A DNA stretch of 64,000 bases, taken from NCBI RefSeq assembly GCF_042100115.1, contig NC_091277.1:310001-374000 (forward strand), in the 5' to 3' direction. Source of the DNA: Alternaria dauci (lineage: Eukaryota; Ascomycota; Dothideomycetes; Pleosporales; Pleosporaceae). Shown one piece after another: positions 22,654-35,326 of this stretch. A program made the position numbers and the translations under genes. Every line of letters starts with the position of its first letter. Position 1 is the stretch's first letter. The notes under the pieces were generated by a model, which did no database searches, had not been told where the DNA came from, and worked only from the letters and a program-made list of their open reading frames with translations.

Positions 22654-24970
22654 TCACGCACAGCTCGTCCTCTCAGACACAAGTGCCTTGCGCCATCGAC
22701 GAAGTGTTCGTATGTCATGTTCACTCAATCGATAGTTTCCATCTGCATAGTAACTGTTCCTCAAAACAGCTTCCTCGAGCAAATGGACAAGCTCGCTCCC
22801 CAATTCGTAGTCAGTCTCGGAGAGTACGAACAAGCAAAACCTGGGACTACTATTAGGCCACAAGGAGGAACGAATAGCAATCAGAGAGTCTCCAGTTCTT
22901 GTGTCCTTTTCCCATGGTACGGATGCGCATTGGTTATGACTGTGTAAGACGGATGTAGTCCAAAAAAGTCCACTGTCAAGACCGACACGGCGTACACATA
23001 GAACATCGTGACTTCTTCCAGCTGCAAGTCCACTGAAAATACTTGATGTGTCCTCTGGGAAATCACTGTCTTCTGACAACACCCAGCCAAGACCCCGCTC
23101 TCCTAATTTTGGCTGCAGAATCAAATCCGTGGATCGTAGAGCAAGGCACACCGAGTCTCTACTATGGATATTACGAACTTGCAACATGACCGGCATGAAG
23201 TTCTCCACGTTGCTCTCACTTGACGTATGAAGTTGCTCTGCTTCCCATACGATGCAGTGCAATACTCGCTTGATTTGCCATGAAGATTCATCACAGTACG
23301 TCTGGAAGTAGAACGTCGCTCGCACAGTACGTGCCGTTCCAAGGTCCCATGTCGGTCGAACGCGCGTTCCCCAGATAGATGCGACATCATCTAACTGTTC
23401 CCTGGATATGCTGATTGAGTTATCTTCTGAGACTGCTTTTAATATCGAATTTGCGTTTGACAACCTGTTCTCACCCCGAAAAGTAGCAGCTGCGCTTTGT
23501 CTGTAATACTGAAATTCGAACTGTACGATGTTGGCATGGCGAATGCTGCCAAAAGTAGTCCAGGAAGGGGAGTCCGGGCGACCGACTGCCCAGCGAAGGA
23601 ATGGATGAGACTTTGCGTCCGGTAGAATCACTGATTCTATGACTTGCTGCTGCTGAGATCGATTGTATTCAGCCATGATCCCATCGACCTGTGTATCGTC
23701 TGGATCTTGCGATGCTGGCGCTGAGCTTGAGGTGGGACAAAGCGAAACGGAATGGCGGAATCGACCGGTGGATACTGGGGTAATATCACGAAAGCTAGTC
23801 GTTGAACTCATGATGAGCTCCCTGATGGCCGTGCGATATACATCCCGCGCCCATGACCAGATGTAATCAACGATTAGTAGAAGTTGCAGTGCTCCGTCTT
23901 GTGACTGTATCGTCCCTTGCCATAAATCGTAGATTCTCTGCAGAGATTGGCGAAATCAGCTCATAAGTCCGACTTGGTTGAGAAATAGAACTCACTACTT
24001 TATCTTGATCCAAAGTGCCGGCATGTAGCCGCCATTGTTCACCTTGATATGCGAAAAACCAGACTAAGCATGGCTCGGAGGATGTATCGCGACTATCTAT
24101 GTCAGACTGAGCCTTCAAAAAACGTCGGACAGGAAAGGCGGTCTGGTACTGGATCGATCGAAAACCGGGCGCGTCTTTCTCCTTCTTTGCTTCTATAACG
24201 AGAAACGGTAGAAATAGATGTCGTCTCCATTTTGCTGGAAAATGGGTTTGACTCCAATCTATGGATCCTGGAGATCGCAATCCGATTACGGTGTCTGGCT
24301 GCATGGAGATCCTTAATCTATCAAGATTGTCTCCAGATGCGTGTGTAATAGGCTCCTCTTTTACCGAGCAAAAGATAGATCCAGATTCTTCGTCACTAGT
24401 TCGTTAGCACACAGTCTATAGGATAGATGAGGCTTCTTACTGATCTATCGCCTGTTGTTCAGGCCGCTTACTACTGCAGGCGCAAACTCGTCTCATGTTT
24501 CTTTTGGCTTCAAGTTTAATCTGACGATCTACATCGGATGGATTGGCTTCAAAGTCGGACTTTGTCAGTTCGTTATTGCATTTTTCACTTTTTCAAATCA
24601 GCCCAGCTGTGTGGAAATTTGGCAGGATCGTAATGTACCATATGACAGGTTTGTCGAATTTGCCGAATATGGGGCCTTCGAGCTCGCGCCATGAAGATTC
24701 ATTAGGGTTGACATCGTCAAGTAGATGTTTGACTTTGCCACGAAGATCCCTGACGCGTTTCTGGTAGTCCACTTTACGACTAGAAGGAATACACTGGGCT
24801 TCTTTGTACTCCTCATAGCGCAAGAACTGCAGTGTGCGTATGACCTTGAAGTAGTTTTCATACTCGCGCGGCCATTCTGATGGAGGCACTGGTCCGTGAA
24901 ACCGGATGCCGTGGTTGAGGACTTGCTGGCGCAAGTCTGCCGGCGATAACTGATCTTTCTTCGGTGGCAT
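22654..24970 (-). CDS. PD-(D/E)XK-like nuclease-domain protein with possible zinc ribbon
   Basis: Four exons (24970-24639, 24587-24441, 24395-23996, 23937-22654) encode 720 residues; all introns are GT-AG and phase-consistent. Splicing exon 1 to exon 2 creates ICEKCNNEL (residues ~110-118), the first half of a C-x2-C...C-x-C set completed by VCACSS, so a small zinc ribbon is plausible. The centre reads SPGSIDWSQTHFP, then LFLPFLVIEAKKEKDAPGF: an Asp followed by E-x-K in a hydrophobic strand, the signature of PD-(D/E)XK nucleases. It is followed by QTAFPVRRFLKAQ. Further on, LQLLLIVDYIWSWARDVYR matches a block I associate with this fungal family. The C-terminal ~350 residues are unrecognised. 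Likely a nuclear DNA-acting protein; the target is unknown. Confidence 0.65.
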
Positions 24971-26113
24971 TAGCGATGTTGGAGCGATTCTTCTCACGGC
25001 TGTATGGCAGGTGGAAGAATGATACTTTTGTCACAAGATGATTCATTTGGTAGCCGACAAACTAGTCGAGGTCAAAGTGGCTGAGCTGAGCGTGTCAAAG
25101 CCTGGTGAACCCCTGCATAAAGATTCTCGGTTGCTTAGATGTTGTCTCACCCAGGCGCTCAGGCTTTCCTGACGAGGCTGAGCCCATATACGCTCGTCAG
25201 CGCCAATACTTCCATGATTTTGGGAACCTGTTTGGGCAGCTCCACGAACACGTGAAACGCGTCTTTTCACATTGTGAACAGTGCTCATTTCTCCCGCTCG
25301 TGTGGTATTGTTACAACCTTACTTTACTGCGCGGCCGGCGTTGGTCAGACGGGGCGCGAGCAGATGTACTCATTGTTCTCCATCGTTTGTGCACAATAAA
25401 TTAATGTATGCGTCGAGATCTACAGGAGCCTAGCAAGAGCCCCTACTCTTTCAAAACACCACCTAGAACGAGTCCCATCGTTGGCACAGAATACGTCATA
25501 ATAACGGTGCAAAATGGAGATGATCAACACAATGATTGACGCTTCAGGCTGCAGCAGCTCTATCTGGGTACTGCTTCTTTCCTTATCGTAGGCCTCCCAT
25601 ACCGTATGAGCGCTGCCTCAGAACCAAGATGTTGCATCAGAAAATCCAATCAGAACCTGGCTAATCGTTGAATTCATGCAAGTACAAGGATTCCCAAGCC
25701 GGTCGTTGACTCAGGCGGCGCGATCCTTCAAGCGGCACAGTTGTTGAGGTGGCGTAGTCGTTGCGGCGGCTCAGCCGCCAACCAGCATGCCGCGGAAAGA
25801 CGGAACCCCGCTGATAGCGATTGCCAGAAGGATGGGGACTAAGCTGGAGGCTTTGCAAACTGTCACGCAACTTCACCAACAGGCTGCGGTAGGGAAAAAG
25901 TCCACGATTGTACAGAGCTGCCTTTAAGTCTCCTGATGGAGATACCTAAGTATTGTTTTACAGGAATCGTTGGCTGTGCTTTGAGGAACAGTTAATTATG
26001 TGGAAGTAGGGAAAAGGTCAGTACCCTCTTATTCTTCTTTACAAGCTGTCTAGAAGCGATACGTAATCAATACCATATATGACTCCAGCGACCTCCCGAA
26101 TGCATGTCTTGTA
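24971..26113. other. Intergenic region
   Basis: No gene was recognised. A perfect 15-bp palindrome, GGCGGCTCAGCCGCC, lies at 25765-25779 and could be a regulatory-protein site. Its meaning is unknown. Confidence 0.4.
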
Positions 26114-28141
26114 TCAGTGAAGTACCAATGCTTTCACCACGTACTCTGGACTCGGACTGGTCGATGTATCCTTTGCAAATCCGCAATACTCAACCATCGT
26201 CTTCTTCTTGGAGTATGCGCGTAAGCCCGGAAGGAGAGGTAACCTGACTACATTCGCGTCGCCTGTCTGGCTTGAGTTGATCGCTTTCATCTCGGCTTCG
26301 CTAGCCTCTGATCCTGCTACAGGCCATATCAATTCGAAACGACTGGCGCTTAACAAAGACTCCGATCGAATCTCTACTGCCGTTTTGAAGACGGCGCCTA
26401 GAGAAGATTGCAGTTTCTTGGTGGCTTTGGGTTTCAAACTTTTGCAGAAAAAAGGTTGGAGTGCACGTGTCAGGCGCTTCGTGAACATTTCGCTCATAGT
26501 TGGAATGATGACTTCCTTAAAGCTTTCACTTTCTATGATAGACTGATGGACTGCAAAGTCCAGGTTGCAGAGACTTTCGTAACCGCCTATAATGCGTAAG
26601 CCCTGTGACTCGAGAAGGCGGTAGATTCAGACTTACAACAAGCGGCGATGAGGGTGCGGTATGCTTGCAAGAATGGTGTGATGCCCATCACATGCGATTG
26701 GAACTCCGCCCCGAATATCCAGCTATAGATAGCAGCTCCCGTGAGAGCTTTTACAAGCTCAAAAGAGGTTGCGGTCGGAAAGGTCCTTGGTGTTGCTTTG
26801 GACTTGCAAAGAATATGAGATCCAAAGACGTTGATCAAGAGACCGTCCAAATCGGCGGAAATGCTCAGGAGGTTCTCGATAGGATATTCCTTAGCGCCAT
26901 TCATAACTAGCACTTCATCGATGTTGCCCTTCAGAATTTGGAACAAACCAATGAATCGATGCGAGTTTGACATAGCATCTGGAGCGTTGCTGAAGGAAAA
27001 ATATCGTTCGAGAGTCGTTCGATCTTCGAGGCTTCTTTTCTGAATAGTAATTTTTCGAGTGATTTGCTTGAGAACTTTTGTCGTATTTTCCGGTATTTGC
27101 CCTAGACGCTCAATCTCTCGCCGCTGATTTTCCAGTATGCGACATTTCTCTTCAGCTTTTTCGTAGTGCTCTTTGTAAAAGGCCAGTTCAGAAGTCATGA
27201 CTGCGTGAGTAGACTCAGAGACTGCTGCAGATGGACATGAGTCGTCAGAGGTATCATGAATTGGTACACGTGAATGAACTAAGTCATCGCTCGGCTTCGA
27301 AGTTCCAAAGATTGATCTCTGTCGCCCAGACGATGATTCATCTGAGATCGAGATTGGCATATCCTTAATCGCCTTCGGAGGAATGGTGGCTTGTGAGCGA
27401 TTCAACACCCTAGCGTTTTCGATACTTGGAACAAGATTGTCAGATCTTGTTGCTTCATGTCGTGCCGTTCTGCGTTTTCGCTGTTCGAATCAGCATTCCT
27501 GGCATACATAACGTTGAGAAAATTACCTTCCGCGTCTTCCTCGCTTTCGATATTGCACTGGCCTTATTGGTCCTTGGTGAATATGCAGTTCGTCTGGAGC
27601 TCTCCAGCGATTTTGATGTCACAACGCTTGGAACTCTCTTCTGTTGCTTAAGACCGTCCGAAAGGACTGATCGCGCGCGTCGAGGCCGCAGCGCTTCCTT
27701 CGAAGCATCGCTCAAATAAAGAAGGTCTACATGCTTCTTGATTTGTCGTTCACTCTCGCGGTCGACTCCAATCGTGGAACTACCTTGAAGGAGAAGTAAG
27801 TCGATCATATGATCGGGGTAGTCTCTTCTGGCTCGTAGCGCCTGCAACAGGTGTTGTTCGATTTCCTTAGTCGTCAACGGGTTTTCTAAGCGCCGCGAAA
27901 TTCTTGTAAAGATTTCCTCTTTGTATTCCTCAAAGTCGTCGTCCTGCACCGACCTAGTCGTGGGGCCCTTGACAAGAAAATCCAGGATCGCCAAGATCTC
28001 GCACAGGATTGGAATCGCCATTTGGACTGGAGGACAATTATTAAGAAATAGTGGTGTATGTAATACCGATGTCCATATGCTAGAGAGTTTTCTTGAGAGA
28101 TATCGAGGCAGGCTACATGAGCTTTTTGGAAATCTGCCCAT
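26114..28141 (-). CDS. Uncharacterised fungal protein with nuclear-localisation-like basic stretch
   Basis: Three exons (28141-27527, 27480-26637, 26586-26114) join in phase to give 643 residues; a start at 28024 (MAIPILCEIL) would give 604. The two introns (46 and 50 nt) have GTAATT and GTAAGT donors. Splicing the first pair creates a strongly basic RKTRKRKRRTARHEATR segment, a good nuclear-localisation candidate. A short coiled coil (ELAFYKEHYEKAEEKCRILE) follows. The C-terminal half is hydrophobic-helical with LTGAAIYSWIFGAEFQ and ends EYVVKALVLH. I do not recognise a domain. The gene diverges from the Hsp70-like gene with only ~360 bp between starts, so they may share a promoter. Confidence 0.6.
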
Positions 28142-28499
28142 TTCTTGCACACTTCCAAGGTTTCAGGGGTTCGGGATGAGTGTGTTTCCAATAGTGGCTA
28201 GTGTGCCTTCATGCAGGGTGATGGAAGGATTCCGTCCCTGTTTGCATGAATATCGCCAAGCAGGCAGCAAGCATGACTTTCATTGCGAAACGCGTCCTGT
28301 CGCCCTTTTTTTCCGTTTCCGTTAACGTGGCTGTGCCTGGCGCTAATGAAGACAAGTGGGCTATGTACTCAGCCATGCCTTTCTCACATGATCTGTTCTA
28401 GCAGTCACGAACTTGTAAACACTTACAGTTGTTGTTGCTCCCCTTCTTGTCACTTTACTAGACCAGTTGGTCATTTCCCCATGACACACGCATGAAAAT

Positions 28500-31077
28500 A
28501 TGACGATTTCAACCCGAAGCTCTAAGGTCATGTATGGTCACATTGACCTTGGCCCAGAATCGGTCTTTGAGAATGTCTTTCAAGATTCGGACGTCGAGAT
28601 GACAGTGGAAGAGGACGACCTTACTATGGACGAGCGCGAGATGGATCATGACCCTATCAGCAATGTCCACGAAGATCGTATGATTATCGCTATCGACTTC
28701 GGTACAACATTCACCTCCGTTGCATACACCATTATCCCGAAAGGCGTCTTGCCCGAAAGAGTGGACATAAGCCACGTGAAATGCATCGGCAAGTATCCAG
28801 GTTACGAGCCTCCACCAGGTGTAATGGACTTCAGGCAAGATGTACCAACTGAGTTGTGGTACGACGATGGACGTGCGGGAAGCTGGAGGCAGCGATCCTT
28901 CGACGCAACCAATGACAGCCGTCAAAGCTCAATGAGCGATAACGAAGAGTCAAGCAGTGAAGATGATGATTCCGAGGACCAGGAGTCGAGACTGCAGTTT
29001 GACGACAGTAATGGAGTTGAGGACCTTGCCAGAAAACAGCCCAGAGCCACTGCTCCGAGTAAAGTGGATCGGTACTGGGGTTACGAGGTTCAGCAAAAGC
29101 TCAATATCATGAACGCTCCCCGAGATGAGGCTCGACCACTTACCAGAATCAAGCTCAACCTTATTTCCGACAGCGACACTGATCACATTCGAGATGAACT
29201 CAGGTCGACCTTGACAGCGTTAAAGAAACAACGCATCATCGAAAAAGACACGGATATCTATAAGCACTATCTGACGCATTTACTGGACCATACAAAAGCA
29301 CAACTACTTTCCTCGAGTGAGCTCCAACAAGAAATGCTCATCGAGTTTGTGTTGTGTGTACCAGCCAAATGGCCTGTTGCCGCATGTCGGGTTATGCAGA
29401 CAGCACTGGAAGAGGCTGTGAAGGATGTCTCTCTCAGCAAAAATGCTGGAGACGACGTCTGCAACTTATTCATAATCTCGGAGCCAGAGGCTGCGGCTGA
29501 GTGTATTCTTGCAGAGGCAAGAAGTGAACTTTATGTAAGCGTTTCTGATCATAAGAGAACCGTTTGCTAACAAAATTGCATAGAGCAATGAGACAGTTGT
29601 CATCCTTGATGCGGGAGGAGGCACAGTAGATGCTGTGACGTACAGATGCGTGAATGGCGACCCCGTGCGGTTGGCCGAGGAAGTTATTCCCCCAGATAGT
29701 AAGTCAGTCCACGAATCATATCAACAAGTCTAACTCGGTGAAGATCGGCTATGCGGTGCAAGCTTCATTAATGAAAGATACGCGGAAAAGCTGCTACAGA
29801 AGCTCGCGAACGAGACATACCTCATTGATGACCCACATAACCCAAGGTCCCTGGAAAGCATCGTGCAGATCAGAACGACTATCTTCGAGAATTACCAGAA
29901 ACGTATCATCGATACCACAAAGCGTAGAGAGGAGACATACAGAGTACACATCGAGAATCTCAGAGAGAACCAGAAGAAAGGCTTTTATCCAAACAATCTC
30001 GAATTGAAAAGGTAATTCTCTTTCCCCCGCAGAATTGCAGAGGCTTATTCCCTTCTTTCAGGAAAACCATGAAAAGGTTCTTCCAGCCATCGCTAGTTGC
30101 CGCCAAGGAAGTTCTCGAGAATCAACTGGAGCTTGCGGAGAACAAGAATCGATGGGTCGAGAAGGTCATTTTGACTGGTGGATTTGGCCAATCACCCTCA
30201 CTCCAAAGTTACCTTAGAAACTACCTTGCAGAACGTTCGGAATCCAGGGGAAGAGACATTGATCTCGTGGTTCCACGAAACCCGTCTGTCATTCCTGCTC
30301 TTAACTTTACAAGTTGGATAGCGTAGACTAACCAGTATCTAGGTCCACCGCGGTAGCTAGAGGTGCAGTCCTCCGAGCACTCAACAAAAGATTTGGTCCC
30401 AGCCGCATCACACAATGCAGTTATGGATTCATCATCAGTGAGCCATACGAACCTGATCACATAGAAGCCCACAGCCGAACAAAATGTCGCATCAACGGTA
30501 TTGACGGCGAACGATACGTTGACGAAACTATTCGATGGGTCTTACAAGCAGTAAATACTTTATTCTACGAACCGATGAGTACGCTCGATTGACTTTGAGA
30601 CAGGGCGAAAGAGTCGAGAACATGCAAGCCTTCATCTTTCCTGTCAAGCATACCTTCCCCTTGACAAAGAAGAAGCTTCTGAGCGCTGAACAGCTATGGG
30701 TTTCTGATAAAAGTCACCCAAACCATTACAGGAAAACAAACGCGGCGAACAAAGGTAAGCTTGACCCTCAATGCTCGTGCAAAGCTAACGTTACAATAGG
30801 AGCTGTAATGGTCGGCTTTCTCACGGCAGATCTCACACGATTGAGAGAAGAAGGCCGTATCGAGCCACAGTACCCATCCGAGTTCAGCAAATACGCAGGT
30901 TCTCAGAAACGCTACTGGGAGGTCCATTATGAGGTTGCGTTGATCGTCGAAGGAAGGAGTATCCGCTTCGAGGCAAGGTACCCTGTGAAGGATGACTTGC
31001 GTCCAGGGGAGCAACAGGAGGTACTCGGTGTCAAGCTCGTTGGTATAGCTGCAGCATTTGCACCGGGTACCGCATAA
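28500..31077 (+). CDS. HSPA12-like Hsp70/actin-fold ATPase
   Basis: Seven exons (28500-29534, 29584-29698, 29744-30011, 30062-30283, 30343-30550, 30604-30754, 30800-31077) encode 758 residues, all in phase. The actin-like ATPase motifs are present: phosphate-1 IAIDFGTTFTSVAY (~63-76), phosphate-2 VVILDAGGGTVD (~350-361) and adenosine loop VILTGGFGQSPSL (~508-520). There is an unusual acidic Ser-rich insert (residues ~140-180) inside the ATPase domain, and the canonical Hsp70 substrate-binding domain is absent. This is the pattern of the HSPA12 branch, which is expanded in filamentous fungi. Its clients are unknown. It lies beside the nuclease-like and unknown proteins in the accessory segment. 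Confidence 0.85.
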
Positions 31078-31416
31078 AGGGTTGTGGATGGAAGGAAACA
31101 GGGTTTCATAGTGGGAGTTGTAGTTTCTTCTGTAAGATTAGAGCAATGCGAAGTGAACGTGGAAAGCAGGGGTTTTATTTGACATCGCATACAACCATGA
31201 ACGTGGTAGTTGATGATATATCCCCTATGCCATCTGTCATTCCTTCGACAAGGTAAGCTGCATTTGGTTAGTAAGTGAACGACACTAGAGAAAGGGATCG
31301 TAATGTGCTGACGCGCGATGTGAGGTGGAACCAACACCCTACGAAGAGACATCCATTATAGTGTTCCAGATCGCTACCCACCAGACTCCCTACACCATCT
31401 CCCGCAATCCCCCACA
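31078..31416. other. 3' intergenic region between convergent genes
   Basis: A 339-bp gap between the stop codons of the Hsp70-like gene and VPS33. It probably contains both polyadenylation regions. No gene is visible. Confidence 0.5.
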
Positions 31417-33700
31417 TCAACCCCCAAACTTCTTCCTCTCAATCGCACTGCCCACCAACCCCTCACCCTTGACCACATTCGTTGCACAAACCACAATCTT
31501 CGATCCTCTCCCCTCGCCACCACTCTCCTTCAACTTGTCTCCCACAAACCTCAACGCCGCAATCTCAGCTCTCGTCACACCGCCCAGGAAGAACACAACA
31601 ATAGTCTTGTTCTTCTCGCCCGCACTTCCATTCAACAGCTGTCTTGCCTTGACTGCCTTCTCTTCACCCTTCTGCGTCTCGTCGAACGTTGCGCCACGGA
31701 TATATTTGCTCGCGTCGTCGAAGATGCGGAGGCCTTGGGCGAGGGGATTGGCTTGAGCGCTTGCTCGAGGGTCGGATGGCGGTTTGATGACGTTGGCGAG
31801 GGTGTGTTTTTGGATGATGGATTGGATTATGCGGACGCTGAGAGGCGCATAGCCGGAGAAGGTGTAGCTGATGTCGTTTGGACTCGCTTCGTTAACCTCG
31901 TCGTCCCAGAGCTTCAGACTCTTTCGCAAGGGCGTATAGTTTGTTACGCTGCCTGGTTTGGCGGGTGCACCTACGCCGCCGAGACTTACGCCGCCTCGTG
32001 GTCCTAGCAAGCCCATTTTCTCGAGCGAAGCCAGGGTGAGGATATGTTGCGGGCCATAAGCCTGGATAATCGCGCGCTTGAAGGTTTCAAGATCTTTCGG
32101 GCGGATGCCGGCGTTGGTGGTAGACTCTAGGCAGAGTAGACGGAGGATGGAAGGAAGCGGTACATCCCGGTTGATGAGCTCGGTTATGGTGTCGTGCTGG
32201 GTGGTCGGGTCGGCGCCAGACATCATGTTCTGCTGCACTTCCAGGCTTCGCGTGAAGATGTCGGTGCGTGTGAACTTGATAATCTCCTCGGCCAAGCTAG
32301 TGTGTAGCTTCAAGCTTGCTTGTTCAGCTTGGTAGCCCGGCAACTTGGCGACAAAGTCACGGAGCTCGGAAGTCGTCTTTGTGGCAAGCTGATCGCGTCC
32401 TGTGCTGCTTTGGAGGCGACGAGCTGCCTGATTGAGCAGATTACCGACAATGGCGAAGTTGGCATCACCCAGTTCGGCATACAGACTGTCTTTTGAATCA
32501 ATCATGATCTTGCGTTTCATACTGGTCGACGCTGACCCAGTCTGTCCTTGCTGAGGCTGTGCGCCACCAGCTATGGAAGAGTCGACCTCTGTTTGGTTTG
32601 CGGTGATGTTGAAGACCTCGTCGATGAGCCCTTCGTACGTCAACTGCGTCAGTAGAGCTGTGGGAAAGTCGACTTCTCGGTCGACGATGATGAGGCTATC
32701 TATGTTCGAGCTAGGCGCTAAGCCCATGAACGATGGTCCTCCACTGGCAGATGTCTCGCCTGCCATGACTTCGGTACGCATACGGATGAGGAGATCGGCG
32801 AGGCGCTTGCCGTTGTCACCCTTTCCGATGATGCGTGGGAACAGACCATACTTCTGCTGCTGAAGCATGAGTGCTTTGGCTGACAAGTAGATTGCGGTCG
32901 GATCTTTCTTCTACGCACAGTCAGTGTCATGTTAGCAGCCGGTTCAGGACACACATACGAGATAGAGATCTGACACGGCATCTTCAAGTTCAAGCGACAG
33001 CACATCATCTGCAAGCGGCACGAAGAAGAGCGGCCATTCGCTCACACTGGCTTCACCTAAAACACCAGCCTCTTCAAGCAGTTGATCGGAAGTCATAGTA
33101 CGACGGGGCACCCAGAAGATGGAGAATTCATGCTCAATTTGGCTGTCTCGCCGTATACGTTTGATTTGGTCTATCTAGTATGTTAGCACCGTACAATAGA
33201 CTGTTCCTATATGGGAAGAATAGGCAATCCAATAAAAGCGCTATGATCGATTTAGGCATCAAGACTGGCTAGGCAGAGTAGATACTGTCTGTCTAGCCTA
33301 CTTTTTGAGCCAAAAGCTTGCCACGAGGCAGATGGAGAGGAACAAGTAAGGAAGCCGAGGGAGCTTCACTTACCAGCAACAGCCATCACGGTCTTTGCTT
33401 TCTCGCCTCTGACGAGGAAGACGATGTTGCGCTGAGACGAGTCGACATTGTCGTTCTCGAGGAAGAAGGGCTTGTCGACGCCGTATTCCTGTAGCGTAGA
33501 GAACTTGACGAGCAAGTTCAGCGGGCCTGCAAGAGCTTTCTCGAGCACGAGGTTCTTCTTCCCTCTGATCTGTCCGCACACGTTAGACGGTGCAGGGATC
33601 TGCGACGTTGATATTACCTTACACCCTCGAGCAGAAGAAGCAGCTCCCGGCGCGCCTTTTCAGTTATGTCCCCCGCATTGAGAGGTGTGATGGGCGCCAT
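31417..33700 (-). CDS. VPS33: Vps33, Sec1/Munc18-family subunit of HOPS/CORVET
   Basis: Four exons (33700-33623, 33569-33374, 33170-32959, 32910-31417) encode 659 residues. Introns are 53, 203, and 48 nt; the second is unusually long for this window. Vps33 is the SNARE-binding SM subunit of the HOPS and CORVET tethers that drive fusion at endosomes and the vacuole. Landmarks are GKKNLVLEKALAGPLN near the start, DVLSLELEDAVSDLYL, SLIIVDREVDFPTALLTQLTYEGLIDE, and a C-terminal KTIVVFFLGGVTRAEIAALRF. The start MAPITPLNAGDITEKARREL fits the family. Length is normal. It diverges from SDC1 across ~660 bp. Confidence 0.9.
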
Positions 33701-34357
33701 CTTCGCCGCTGTATCATGAGTTACAGCTTTTGCGAACAGTCCTAACGCGCATGACTATGCAGCTCGGCCTTGTGATGCGAAGGTCGATAGAGTGAGAAAG
33801 AGGTGGTTGGATTTTCGGGTCTTAAGCTTCGGATTCAAGGCACGTGCACGTTTAGCCTTGGCGTAAGTGGATAACTGTCTACTGGATGCGCGACGAGCTG
33901 CACTTTTGCGGGTGAATTTCGCGAGAAGAAGCCAGCTGATCCAATATGCCTTGAATCTGAGCTGAGGAATTACTGCTCTATCACGCATGTCCAGACTTCA
34001 GTGACTCTACTATCGTAGCTACAAAGATATTTAGGATGCAGATGAGATCCATAGAAGCTTTCAAAGAGTCAACTCATTTCAGAAACCTAATTCATATACA
34101 TCTCCCGTTCATGAGGGACTGAATCTCGTAGCAGAACCAAATACGATCACACGCGCGTGGTAGTAAGAAGTAAAGGGAAGCTCCAAAGGCCGAGGCTAGC
34201 CCGAACATCAATCGCGTCCGTAGCTCAAGCTACCAAGACACTCTCAAGAAAGACCCAACTGCCCATCCCAACCCCACAAACACCCAATCTCGCCTACTCC
34301 CACCGCGCCAATTCGCGTCAAACGGCAAGAATAAACCATCAGAGACTACCAAAAAAA
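33701..34357. promoter_or_regulatory. Bidirectional promoter region of VPS33 and SDC1
   Basis: The two start codons face away from each other across 657 bp, so both promoters must lie here. The SDC1-proximal part is an A/C-rich leader, and the start ATG is preceded by an A-run that gives a strong Kozak context. No specific factor site was identified. Confidence 0.5.
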
Positions 34358-34918
34358 ATGGCAGAACCATCTCCAAACCCAGCAGCCGCGCAAAACCCCG
34401 ACATCGATCCTGCGCTCACAAACGGCCTGGCGCAACAAGCATCCACCGAGCAATCCACAGACGTAGAAATGACAGATTCCGGGGCAGCAGCAGTAGCAGT
34501 AAGTCTCCACGCTCCCTCCGCCCAAACAACCATTCCAACCACACTACAAACGCTCTACTAACACCCCCACAAGCCACCCGCTCAAGACAGCCAACCCCAA
34601 TCCGACCTCCAACCAACCGCCCAAACAGTCCCGCCCACACCTTCAACCAGCACACCCGCACCTCCATCGGCCCCTTCCTTACCCACAGCGCCCACGCCCA
34701 CACCCGCAGCGTCATCGCGCAACTCGCCGCACCCGACTGCTCAAGCGCCGACGCAGCCCATTCCACACGGTAGCCCGACGAGAGTATATCTCAATCAGCA
34801 TGTGACGCCGCATTTGCTGGAGGCAATGAAGCATCTTGCTACGACGGAGCCAGAGAAGCCGTTGAAGTGGTTGAGTGAGTTTTTGGCGCAAAAGAGTAGG
34901 GAGATTGAGGGGCCTTGA
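34358..34918 (+). CDS. SDC1: Sdc1/Dpy-30 subunit of the COMPASS H3K4 methyltransferase
   Basis: Two exons (34358-34498, 34574-34918) encode 161 residues; the 75-nt intron has a GTAAGT donor. The first ~115 residues are a disordered Pro/Thr/Ser/Ala-rich region. The C-terminus is a complete Dpy-30 motif: TRVYLNQHVTPHLLEAMKHL, then PEKPLKWLSEFLAQKS. This forms the X-type four-helix dimer that docks on Bre2 (Ash2L) in the Set1/COMPASS complex, so the protein acts in the nucleus in histone H3 lysine-4 methylation. The start is fixed by ATG after an A-tract (AAAAAAAATGG). Confidence 0.9.
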
Positions 34919-35326
34919 GGGGTGGGATGGATTGGTAGAGGGTAACATGGGGATGGTTTGGATACTATGTTAAGACGAGGATCAAGCTGTAGCAAGTTCA
35001 TGGTATGTTGGTCAAACATGAATTCACAGCGGAAGAACATGGTAAACAGCATTCGACGACCACGCGCTTATGCGAGCGCGTTTATAAAAGTTCAAGGCAG
35101 GCAGGCGTCGTGAAGGATGATACCCAAGTCAATCAGCATTACAAGCGCAAACAATCAAATTCTGACACGTTCAATTCATCCTGGGTATATTCAATTCGAG
35201 GTGATGCTTTTGATTGATTCATTCCATATCGTGATCCTGCTAGGTATCCGCAAAGCATCCATGCCCGTGAAACTCCACTTAAATGTCTACCATGAAGACT
35301 ACCACACACGCCAATCCAACATCTGC
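34919..35326. other. Intergenic region between convergent genes
   Basis: A 408-bp gap between the stop codons of SDC1 and RPS13. It holds only 3' flanking sequence. Confidence 0.5.
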
